DNA from: Planctomyces sp.
Lineage (GTDB): Bacteria; Planctomycetota; Planctomycetia; Planctomycetales; Planctomycetaceae
DNA length: 34,074 nucleotides
Assembly (NCBI GenBank): GCA_005778225.1
Contig: SXPC01000176.1
Coordinates: 1-34,074 of the forward strand
Direction of reading: 5' to 3'
Shown here: positions 1 to 7,240 of the stretch, piece by piece
How the letters are laid out: every line of letters begins with the position of its first letter
How positions within the stretch are numbered: position 1 is the first letter of the stretch
Notes under the pieces: generated by a model
Told to the model about the DNA's origin: nothing
The model's database searches: none
Seen by the model: only the letters and a program-made list of their open reading frames with translations
Translations under genes and position numbers: made by a program

Positions 1-1040
1 TGCTGATGCTCGAGCCGCTGTTTCGCTGTAACCTTGCCTGCGCCGGTTGTGGAAAGATTCAGCATCCGAAAGAGATTCTCAAACGCCATCTCTCGCCTGA
101 GCAATGCTTCAAAGCAGTCGAGGAATGCGGCGCTCCGATGGTGAGTATTCCCGGTGGCGAGCCGCTGCTGCATCCGCAAATGCCAGAAATCGTCGAGGGT
201 CTGGTCGCCCGCAAGAAATACATCTACATGTGCACCAACGCGATTCTGCTGGAAAAGCACATCGATCAATACAAACCTTCGAAGTACCTGTCATTTTCGA
301 TCCACCTCGACGGAATGAAAGATGAACACGATCACGCGGTCTGTCGTGAAGGGGTCTTTGAAACGGCGGTCCGCGCCATCAAACTAGCGATCAGCAAGGG
401 CTTCCGCGTCACAACGAACACGACACTGTTCAATAACGCCAATCCCGAAAAAGTCCGCGAGATGTTCGACTTCCTCATGGAACTGGGCGTCGAAGGGATG
501 ATGGTTTCGCCCGGGTATGAATACGAGAAAGCTCCTGATCAACAACACTTCCTCAAGCGGGAAGAAACCAAGTCGCTGTTCCAGCGTGTTCTCGGCAATC
601 CGAAAAAAGGCTGGCAGTTCAATCAGTCGCCACTCTTCATGCAATTTCTGATGGGCAAATGGGATCTCGAGTGCACTCCCTGGGGCAGCCCGGCGTATAA
701 CCTCTTCGGCTGGCAGAAACCCTGTTATCTGCTCAACGAAGGTTACACCCAGTCGTTCAAAGAACTGATGACTCTCACGAAGTGGGAAGATTACGGCCGC
801 AAGTCGGGCAATCCGAAATGCGCCAATTGCATGGTCCACTGTGGCTATGAGCCTTCTGCAGTTAACTCGACCTTCTTCAGCATGAAGGGCTTCCTCAACA
901 CGGCGTCGCTGGTCATGACTGGCAAACGCTTTGGCGGGACGCCGAAGGATAAGAACAACTCCCCTCCAGGCAGCCCGTCGAAGCGTCCGAATGAGACGCC
1001 GGAGTTTAAGCCGTTGGTGGAATTGCCAATCGCGTCGTAG
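1..1040 (+). CDS. hpnH: HpnH-type hopanoid radical SAM enzyme, 5' end cut by window
   Basis: HpnH joins the 5'-deoxyadenosyl radical to diploptene to make adenosylhopane, the first step of hopanoid side-chain extension. The visible protein opens with [16 protein letters not shown], which contains the CX3CX2C cluster motif of radical SAM enzymes. The GGEP motif ([11 protein letters not shown]) for S-adenosylmethionine binding follows, and a C-terminal Cys group ([12 protein letters not shown]) is typical of the family. The reading frame is open to the left edge (a CTG codon precedes the first ATG at 6). Family members have roughly 30 residues before this motif, so the ATG at 6 is internal and the true start lies outside the window. 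The Lys/Pro-rich tail looks unstructured. No other hopanoid gene is visible here. The family call is secure; the substrate is inferred from the family. Confidence 0.9.
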   Translation, partial: LMLEPLFRCNLACAGCGKIQHPKEILKRHLSPEQCFKAVEECGAPMVSIPGGEPLLHPQMPEIVEGLVARKKYIYMCTNAILLEKHIDQYKPSKYLSFSIHLDGMKDEHDHAVCREGVFETAVRAIKLAISKGFRVTTNTTLFNNANPEKVREMFDFLMELGVEGMMVSPGYEYEKAPDQQHFLKREETKSLFQRVLGNPKKGWQFNQSPLFMQFLMGKWDLECTPWGSPAYNLFGWQKPCYLLNEGYTQSFKELMTLTKWEDYGRKSGNPKCANCMVHCGYEPSAVNSTFFSMKGFLNTASLVMTGKRFGGTPKDKNNSPPGSPSKRPNETPEFKPLVELPIAS

Positions 1041-1050
1041 TCTTCCGGAA

Positions 1051-1254
1051 AGAGACTGGAACGCAGAGGCTGTTCTATTATTTATGCCACCTGCTCAAAA
1101 GGTGGCAGTGAGTTGGGCAGAAGTCGCAGAGTTTTAAAGCTCTGAGCCTCTGCTTTTATCATGACTGCCCATTCTCGTTTTCGTTGCAGCTTAGCATCGT
1201 TGCGTTAAAACAAATTTCTTCTCCGCGTCCTCTGCTCCCCTCTACGTTCCAGCC
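1051..1254. repeat. Inverted-repeat element, family A copy 1
   Basis: The 351-base gap between hpnH and the GH3 gene holds this element. The left end has AGACTGGAACGCAGAGG; the right end (about 1219-1254) is its imperfect reverse complement, ending CTCTACGTTCCAGCC. Inside lies a perfect 7-bp hairpin at 1086-1106 (GCCACCT / AGGTGGC, loop GCTCAAA). The same ends recur at 9281-9602 and 21135-21296. No coding potential is seen. This copy is the most degraded of the three. Confidence 0.7.
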
Positions 1255-1391
1255 TTCTTCAAATGTGAAAAAACCAACAGATTCGTTAAAGTTCGCATAA
1301 CCGATCCGACGAAATAAAATCGAGTCCACCTTGATCGCGACAAGGAAATCTGTCGCCCGTCCACGGCCATCTGTCGGGAGAAGCAACAGGG

Positions 1392-3143
1392 ATGTTGCGA
1401 CATATTCGTTTTATGGGCGGTATCCCGGTCCGGATGAAAATCCGTGCCAAGGCGCGTCGCTTCCTCTCCCAACTCGGCAATTGCAGAGACGTTCAGCTTC
1501 GCGTGCTTCAGCAGCTTCTGGCGCTCAATGCCGAGTCCAAATTCTCGCAACAGCACCGCCTGACCGGTAATCTTTCGCTCGCCAGCTTCCGTAACCAAGT
1601 CCCGGCACGCGACTTTGAGTATTACCGCCCTTGGGTTGAGCAGGTCAAAAACGGTCAGACGGATGCACTCCTCGGCTCCAGCAACAAGCTGATCATGTTC
1701 GCCATGAGCAGCGGCACAACGTCACAGCCGAAGTATATTCCCATCACCAGTCGATTCGTCGATCAGTATCGACTCGGCTGGCAGATCTGGGGCATCAACA
1801 TTTTCGAAGAGCACCGACGCCTGCTGTGGGGCAAACTCTTCCAACTCTCCGGGCACCATTGTCGTTTCAAGACGCCGACGGGGATTCCCTGCGGCAACAT
1901 CAGCGGGCTCGTCTCGTCGATGCAGAGCCCGCTCGTGAAATCGCTGTATACGGCTCCAGCTGAACTCAGTCTGATCGGCGATCATCACATCAAGTTGTAC
2001 GCAGCGATTCGCACATCCATCTGCTGCGAACACCTGACTATGATGACCACTGCCAATCCCAGCACGCTGCTGCAGATGGCAGAAACGCTCGCGGGCCATG
2101 GTGAGACACTCGTCCGCGATCTGCATGATGGTCGCTTCCATTTTGCTGACCAGATGAGCGAACCGCTCCCCGGCTGGCTGCTGAAGAAACTCCGCCAGCA
2201 AAGTCGCCCGCGCGCTGCGCAACTGCAACAGATCCTCAACCGCGAAGGAACGCTAACGCCGCGCAGCGTCTGGCCGATGCTCTCTCTTCTGTGTGTCTGG
2301 ACGGGTGGAGCAGCAGGTGCCTACGTCGCCCGCATGAAACAAGTCTTCGGCGACCTCCCTGTCCGGGATCACGGCCTCTCCGCCAGCGAAGGTCGCATGA
2401 CGATCCCACTCCAGGATGAAGACCCGTCGGGCGTCCTCGATATCGTCAGTCACTTCTACGAGTTCATTCCCGAAGAGGAAAAAGATTCGCATCAGCCAAA
2501 CGTCCTCCTGGCTGATGAACTCGAAGAAGGCCGCAATTATTACATCCTGCTGACAACCGCCTCCGGCCTTTATCGCTACGACATCGGCGACGTCGTCCAG
2601 TGCACAGGCTATCGCGAGTCAACGCCGTTGCTGAAGTTTCTTCACAAAGGCAAGCACGCCCACAGTTTCACCGGCGAGAAACTGACCGAGCATCAGGTCG
2701 TCGAAGCCGCCCGTCGGACCTTTGGGAAATCGCCGCTCTCTTACTTCACGCTCGCCCCCGTCTGGGACAAAGTCCCGGGGTATCGACTGATGATTGAAGA
2801 GCCGCTGCTCTCACAGTTTCATGGCAAGCAAGAGCACCTCGCCAAAACATTTGAGACACATCTCAAACAGATTAACTGCGAGTACGACGAAAAAGTTCAG
2901 AGCGGTCGACTGCAACCCATCAAGATCGAAGTTCTCCCGGAAGGTCTCTGGGATCGGTTTGTGCATGAACAGGTTCGAAACCGCCAAGGGACAGCCGAGC
3001 AATACAAACATCCCTGTCTGACCAGCGACGCCAATTACCTGAAGACGCTGCAGAATTACGTCGCTCACCATGCCCACGAGGCCCCTCGCCCCCACTTCCA
3101 GTCGCGACTGCGAATAGCAGCGACGACGTTTAAGAAGTACTAG
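1392..3143 (+). CDS. GH3 auxin-responsive promoter family protein (adenylate-forming acyl-amide synthetase fold)
   Basis: GH3 proteins activate a carboxylate with ATP and join it to an amine, usually an amino acid; the plant members act on hormones. At about residues 105-116 the sequence shows SSGTTSQPKYIP, the ATP/AMP-binding motif of the family. Later come HGLSASEGRM and the conserved YRYDIGDVVQCTGY block. The 583-residue length fits the family. The substrate of bacterial GH3 proteins is mostly unknown and cannot be read here. The gene lies 351 bases after hpnH and about 117 bases before the UbiD-like gene, on the same strand, so a lipid- or quinone-related substrate is possible but unproven. 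The ATG at 1392 was chosen as the first in-frame ATG; the following residues look like an ordinary GH3 N terminus. Confidence 0.85.
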   Translation: MLRHIRFMGGIPVRMKIRAKARRFLSQLGNCRDVQLRVLQQLLALNAESKFSQQHRLTGNLSLASFRNQVPARDFEYYRPWVEQVKNGQTDALLGSSNKLIMFAMSSGTTSQPKYIPITSRFVDQYRLGWQIWGINIFEEHRRLLWGKLFQLSGHHCRFKTPTGIPCGNISGLVSSMQSPLVKSLYTAPAELSLIGDHHIKLYAAIRTSICCEHLTMMTTANPSTLLQMAETLAGHGETLVRDLHDGRFHFADQMSEPLPGWLLKKLRQQSRPRAAQLQQILNREGTLTPRSVWPMLSLLCVWTGGAAGAYVARMKQVFGDLPVRDHGLSASEGRMTIPLQDEDPSGVLDIVSHFYEFIPEEEKDSHQPNVLLADELEEGRNYYILLTTASGLYRYDIGDVVQCTGYRESTPLLKFLHKGKHAHSFTGEKLTEHQVVEAARRTFGKSPLSYFTLAPVWDKVPGYRLMIEEPLLSQFHGKQEHLAKTFETHLKQINCEYDEKVQSGRLQPIKIEVLPEGLWDRFVHEQVRNRQGTAEQYKHPCLTSDANYLKTLQNYVAHHAHEAPRPHFQSRLRIAATTFKKY

Positions 3144-3260
3144 GTCGATCAACGCGATTTCGCCGTCGGCATTCGTTGCTAACTTGCGGGTTTTCCACTG
3201 TTCGATTCTAATCGTTCCTTGCTTTGGGCATTCAGGGGCGATCTGAGCGGACGGGACGTC

Positions 3261-4733
3261 ATGCAAGTGGGGAGTCTGGGTGAATTTCTGACCGCGGTTG
3301 AAGACCGCAGAGGGCTCCAGCGCGTCCGCGCCGAAGTTCACCCGCAGTTTGAACTCTCCGAAATCGCCCGGCGTGTCGATGCGCTGCACTCACCGACTCA
3401 GCCCGCCCCGGTTCTCTGCTTTGATCACGTCACCGCCTCCCGAGTCCCCGTCGTCACGAACCTGCTGGGGAGCACGAACCGTATCGCGATGGCCTTTGGC
3501 TGCCAGACCATTGAAGAAGTCTCGACTCGGTTTGCTGACTTTCTCTCCCGTGATCTCCCCGCAGGGTGGCGCGCTCGTTTCGATGATCTCAAACGTCATG
3601 CTCTCTATCAGCAGTTGCAGCCAACAGTCGCCAAAGAGGGAGACTGCCAGTACGTCGTTCGCATGGGACGCGATGTCGTTCTGACGAACATTCCCTGGAT
3701 CCAGAACGATCTCGGCGAATCGGGTCCAAGTTTCTCGACAGCGAATTTCCTTTGCTACGACTCACAGACCGGCGAGCAAATCATCGAGCGGGTTCCGGTC
3801 TTCCCCCTCGATCAACAGCACCTCGCTGTTCGCTGGTCGCCATCATCCCGACTCGGCATGATCTGGGAACGAGCCCGCAGCGAAGACCGTCCACTTGCCT
3901 GCGCCGTCACCTTCGGCGGGCCGATGTCGCTCGAAGTGATTTTGCGATGGACGCCGTTTCGATCTCATAGTCCCTATCTACTCGCCTCAATTCTCGGCCA
4001 GTCCCGCATCGAACTGGTGAAGTGTCGCACGAGCGACTTACTTGTCCCTTCGACTTCGGAAATCGTGCTCGAAGGAACTCTTGATCCGAAGATCGCAACC
4101 TTCCGGACTGGCGTGATGACCAACGCCGCGGGGTTTCTCTCGGGAGAACGCGATTGCCCGATTATGAAAGTCGCCTGCTTAACGCAGCGCAGCAACCCGG
4201 TCTTTCCTGCGATCATCCCGCATCATGGTTTCACGGAATACCAAGTCGTCAACCAGTTGTGGGAGCAGATCATCGCAGCCGCTCTCAAGCTCGATCACTC
4301 GCAGGTCATTGATGTTCACTTGCCTCAGCGGGCGATCTCCGGTGACCAGTTGCTCGTCGCGATCGACAAGTCATCTCCCTTTGAGATGCACAAACTTCTG
4401 CACGCGATCTGGGGATCATCACTGCTGCAGTCACCACGCCTCGTCATTGGCGTCGACGCCGATGTCCCGCTTCGCGACTATGCCACCGTCATGAAAGCCG
4501 TCAGTCAACATGCGTCCCCATCACGCGATTACATCACGGCAACCAGCACGAGTCAGGAACTGGACATCGAATATGCGTCCGGACGTCCCGCCGGCTTGAT
4601 GGGAATCGACGCGACACGAAAATGGGCTAGTGAACTTCCCCCAGACTGCAAACCAGCCGTTTGGAGCGGACGCATTCCGCATGAAATTCACCAGGCTCTC
4701 GATATCAAGTGGCAGAGCCTGTTTGAAATGTAA
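3261..4733 (+). CDS. UbiD-family decarboxylase-like protein with altered catalytic residues
   Basis: UbiD enzymes decarboxylate aromatic or polyprenylated acids using prenylated FMN made by UbiX. The whole 490-residue chain aligns by eye with UbiD: an N-terminal SLGEFLTAVEDRRGLQRV block, EIVLEGTLDP in the middle, VIDVHLPQRAISGDQLLVAI, and a C-terminal GIDATRKW block. However, where UbiD has the catalytic Arg (IYRxQ) this protein reads VFPLDQ, and where UbiD has EGP(F/Y)G(E/D) it reads TGVMTN. All three usual catalytic positions therefore seem replaced. Followed closely by ubiE and ubiX, it is best placed in menaquinone synthesis (the MqnL position) or as a non-catalytic partner. The ATG at 3261 (MQVGSLGEF) is preferred over an in-frame ATG at 3219, whose extra 14 residues do not resemble the family. 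Confidence 0.8.
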   Translation: MQVGSLGEFLTAVEDRRGLQRVRAEVHPQFELSEIARRVDALHSPTQPAPVLCFDHVTASRVPVVTNLLGSTNRIAMAFGCQTIEEVSTRFADFLSRDLPAGWRARFDDLKRHALYQQLQPTVAKEGDCQYVVRMGRDVVLTNIPWIQNDLGESGPSFSTANFLCYDSQTGEQIIERVPVFPLDQQHLAVRWSPSSRLGMIWERARSEDRPLACAVTFGGPMSLEVILRWTPFRSHSPYLLASILGQSRIELVKCRTSDLLVPSTSEIVLEGTLDPKIATFRTGVMTNAAGFLSGERDCPIMKVACLTQRSNPVFPAIIPHHGFTEYQVVNQLWEQIIAAALKLDHSQVIDVHLPQRAISGDQLLVAIDKSSPFEMHKLLHAIWGSSLLQSPRLVIGVDADVPLRDYATVMKAVSQHASPSRDYITATSTSQELDIEYASGRPAGLMGIDATRKWASELPPDCKPAVWSGRIPHEIHQALDIKWQSLFEM

Positions 4734-4786
4734 GACAATTACGGTTGGCTCAACGAGCGTTTACAAAAAACGCCCAAGGACCAGCC

Positions 4787-5584
4787 ATGAGGATTGCGAT
4801 GAGTGTCGATAAGTCGGGTCAACGAGTGCAGCGAATGTTCGGTCAGATCGCTGACCGTTATGACTTCATGAACCACTTCCTTTCGGGGGGCGTCGACTAC
4901 TGGTGGCGTCACGTCACGATTCGCAAAGCCCCGCCGCAGGGCAAGGCACCGATCCTCGATGTCTGTACGGGAACAGGTGATCTGGCGATCGCCTACTGGA
5001 AAAAAGCCAGAGGAAAAGTCGAAGTCATCGGCTCGGACTTCACTCCCGAAATGCTCAAACATGCCGACGTTAAGGCAGCCGGTCTATCTCGAAAAGACAA
5101 CACCGCGCCGATTACTTTTCAGCAGGCCGATACGATGGACCTGCCGTTTGAAGACAACACATTTCAGCTCGTCTCGGTCGCGTTCGGTTTGAGAAATGTT
5201 GCCGATACGAAAGCAGGCCTGGCGGAAATGATGCGCGTCTGTCAGCCCGGCGGACGCATCGTCATCCTCGAATTTTCGATGCCCGGCAATCCCGTCATCC
5301 GTGCAGGCTACAGCTGGTACTTCAAAAACATCCTGCCACGACTGGGCCAACTGCTCGCACGCAACGACCAGTCAGCCTACAACTACCTGCCCGATTCCGT
5401 CTCCGAGTTCCCCCACGGCAACGCGATGGTTTCGTTACTCGAAGAGATGGGACTGGAGCAGGTCAGCTGTCGACCATTGACCTTCGGAGTCGCAAGTTTG
5501 TACATCGGACACAAGCCCGCTCAGATTGTGAATACGTCACGAGAAACCGTCGGAGCAGGGCAGGGGAGTCAGTCTCATGAATGA
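4787..5584 (+). CDS. ubiE: Demethylmenaquinone methyltransferase, UbiE/MenG family
   Basis: This enzyme makes the C-methylation of demethylmenaquinone using S-adenosylmethionine. Both UbiE signatures are present: YDFMNHFLSGGVDYWWR near the N terminus and LRNVADTKAGLAEMMRVCQPGGRIVILEFSMP-type text, in pieces, in the second half. The SAM-binding glycine motif LDVCTGTGDLA is at about residue 57. The start at ATG 4787 has AAGGA six bases upstream; a TTG at 4745 and an ATG at 4799 are alternatives, the latter giving MSVDKSGQ. The stop codon overlaps the first bases of ubiX, so the two are probably translationally coupled. The 265-residue length is normal with a short C-terminal tail. Confidence 0.93.
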   Translation: MRIAMSVDKSGQRVQRMFGQIADRYDFMNHFLSGGVDYWWRHVTIRKAPPQGKAPILDVCTGTGDLAIAYWKKARGKVEVIGSDFTPEMLKHADVKAAGLSRKDNTAPITFQQADTMDLPFEDNTFQLVSVAFGLRNVADTKAGLAEMMRVCQPGGRIVILEFSMPGNPVIRAGYSWYFKNILPRLGQLLARNDQSAYNYLPDSVSEFPHGNAMVSLLEEMGLEQVSCRPLTFGVASLYIGHKPAQIVNTSRETVGAGQGSQSHE

Positions 5585-6206
5585 CCTGGTTGTCGGACTG
5601 ACGGGTGCCAGCGGCGCCCTTTACGGATTGCGTCTGATCGACGCCATCCTTGCAGCGGGGCGACGTGTCCACGTCACTGCCAGTCCTGCCGCTGCGATCG
5701 TGTTTGAGACCGAAGTCGGAGTCAAACTCGACGAGCGCGAAATGAGCATCGAAGCATTCGAACTCAATCGCGTCTTTGGCGAACGCTGCCTGTCGTCACG
5801 ATCGACTCAGCAGGGCGAACTCGTCTTTCATCACCACAGAAACTTTATGGGCGGAATCGCAAGTGGTTCCTTCCAGACCGCCGGCATGGCGATCTGCCCC
5901 TGTTCGATGGGAACCCTCGCCAGTCTGGCTCATGGACTCTCCAATAACCTTATTCACCGCGCCGCAGATGTGCACCTGAAAGAGCGCCGCAAGCTCATTC
6001 TCGTCCCACGTGAAACACCACTCGGCACGATCCAGCTCGACAACATGCGCACCCTCTCAGCCGCTGGCGCAATCATCCTCCCAGCGATGCCCGGCTTCTA
6101 CCACCAGCCGAAAACCATCCTCGACCTGATCGACTTCGTTGTCGCCCGCGTCTGCGATCACTTAGGCGTCGAACACCAGCTAGGCCGACGCTGGGGCGAT
6201 GACTAA
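5577..6206 (+). CDS. ubiX: Flavin prenyltransferase UbiX (prenyl-FMN synthase)
   Basis: UbiX attaches a dimethylallyl group to FMN, making the cofactor that UbiD enzymes need. The sequence begins with the flavin-binding GLTGASGALYGLRL, continues with PCSMGTLASLAHGLSNNLI, and has LVPRETPLGTIQLDNM and PAMPGFYH, all hallmark UbiX blocks. Its ATG lies inside the last codons of ubiE, an eight-base overlap. Placement after a UbiD-like gene and ubiE matches the usual late menaquinone cluster, where this role is also called MqnM. The 209-residue length is typical. That a UbiX sits beside a UbiD homologue without catalytic residues suggests its cofactor may also serve another UbiD enzyme outside the window. 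Confidence 0.93.
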   Translation: MNDLVVGLTGASGALYGLRLIDAILAAGRRVHVTASPAAAIVFETEVGVKLDEREMSIEAFELNRVFGERCLSSRSTQQGELVFHHHRNFMGGIASGSFQTAGMAICPCSMGTLASLAHGLSNNLIHRAADVHLKERRKLILVPRETPLGTIQLDNMRTLSAAGAIILPAMPGFYHQPKTILDLIDFVVARVCDHLGVEHQLGRRWGDD

Positions 6207-6328
6207 CTGCATTTCCCCCCATTCGGCACGCAAGAAACACAAAAATGGACGTCCAATGCGAGATCGACCGTGCTTCTTGCGGCTTCGCCGTCCGGGTTGG
6301 GACAACCTGGACTACCCGTCGAATTAAC

Positions 6329-6796
6329 CTACCAGAGCTTCACTTTCAGGATCGACAGGATCTCGCTCTTCTCAAGGTTGAACATGGCTGGAACCTTCCG
6401 CTGCTTCTCGGCTCGCTTGAGTAAAGTGCCGATGCGCGAGACGGGATAGACCGCAGCGATTTCATCCATCGGGATCGCGGTCAGCGGGATCTGCTTACCG
6501 AACTCATCCCGGGTTGGTAGTGTATGTTCATCATCGTCTCCTTCCGAGACATTGAGAACAAACTCTTCCAGGAACTCGCTGAAGTCCGAAATGCTCGGCC
6601 GGTTTTTCGTGGTGGCACCCTTCAACTCGATCAGCTGAGCATTGACGACGACAATCGTGTCCTGCATTCCCTCATTGAGTTGCTCATTGTAGTGACCAGC
6701 ACAGGCGTAGCCGGAGCGGAGCATGACTGCGAACGGGATATACTCGGCATCGTCTTCGGTCGCGCCGATTAACGTACGAAAGTCCTGGAGATTCAT
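6329..6796 (-). CDS. Protein of unknown function, 155 residues
   Basis: I do not recognise a family. The protein is soluble-looking, with no signal peptide or membrane segment. It begins MNLQDFRTLIGATEDDAEY, has a central acidic stretch (SEGDDDEHTLP, about residues 85-95) and a basic segment (LLKRAEKQRK) near the C terminus. GAGGCG lies about eight bases before the ATG on the minus strand, a fair ribosome-binding site. It converges with ubiX; the 122 bases between them contain several short inverted repeats (for example CGCAAGAA at 6229-6236 with its complement at 6274-6281) that could end transcription. The reading frame is clean and codon use resembles its neighbours, so I take it as real. 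Function unassigned. Confidence 0.6.
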   Translation of the reverse strand: MNLQDFRTLIGATEDDAEYIPFAVMLRSGYACAGHYNEQLNEGMQDTIVVVNAQLIELKGATTKNRPSISDFSEFLEEFVLNVSEGDDDEHTLPTRDEFGKQIPLTAIPMDEIAAVYPVSRIGTLLKRAEKQRKVPAMFNLEKSEILSILKVKLW

Positions 6797-7010
6797 AGCA
6801 GTCGCCTCGTCGCTGAAGGTAGGGAAGGCCAGTCACATCATGGACTGACGATTGTTCAGGATAAGACGATTCTGCGGATCTGAGAACTTCGAACGATTGT
6901 GCTTCATCTGATTCTCATCGAATCTTCACGAACAGACAAGAAGCACCCCGTCAACGACCTTGCAAATGACTCTGGTCGTAGCAGCTCGCGCGACTTTTTC
7001 AATTTTGTCG

Positions 7011-7082
7011 TTTGTCGACAAATCGAAACATAGAGCGTCCGCTGAAATTTTAGGCCCGCCCGTCAAACCTGTTCTATGTTTC
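7011..7082 (+). promoter_or_regulatory. Palindrome and inverted repeat in the leader of the HDOD-kinase gene
   Basis: The 444 bases between the divergent genes at 6796 and 7241 hold no clear large gene. They contain a perfect 12-bp palindrome TTTGTCGACAAA (7011-7022), preceded by the half-match TTTTGTCG. Next are 10-bp inverted arms GAAACATAGA (7025-7034) and TCTATGTTTC (7073-7082). The first could be an operator, the second an mRNA stem ending just before a Shine-Dalgarno sequence at 7086. The regulator is unknown; function is inferred only from symmetry and position. Confidence 0.4.
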
Positions 7083-7097
7083 CACGGAGGACCATTC

Positions 7098-7169
7098 ATG
7101 AAGGATGGTCACGCTTGGAAAGCAGGTCATAACGGAAACGCCATTGCCTCGATCGGCGTCCCAGGTTGA
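7098..7169 (+). CDS. Possible 23-residue leader peptide upstream of the HDOD-kinase
   Basis: The frame ATG-TGA codes for MKDGHAWKAGHNGNAIASIG plus three residues. A perfect GGAGG lies at 7086-7090, seven bases before the ATG, a better site than that of the kinase itself. An alternative frame from ATG 7105 runs 50 codons to 7257, overlapping the kinase start out of frame. Either could couple translation to the kinase. No homologue is known to me, and so short a frame may be chance; the ribosome-binding site is the main argument. Confidence 0.3.
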   Translation: MKDGHAWKAGHNGNAIASIGVPG

Positions 7170-7240
7170 ACGCTTTCTCCCTTGCAGTCCCCCTTTTGTG
7201 AATGATGGTCACGCGAAATGTGTGATCGGAGAACACATCG

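Noticed and set aside
6002-6017. parS-like sequence CCCACGTGAAACA inside ubiX
   Set aside because: It differs from the parS palindrome at three positions in one half and lies in conserved coding sequence; chance match is likely.
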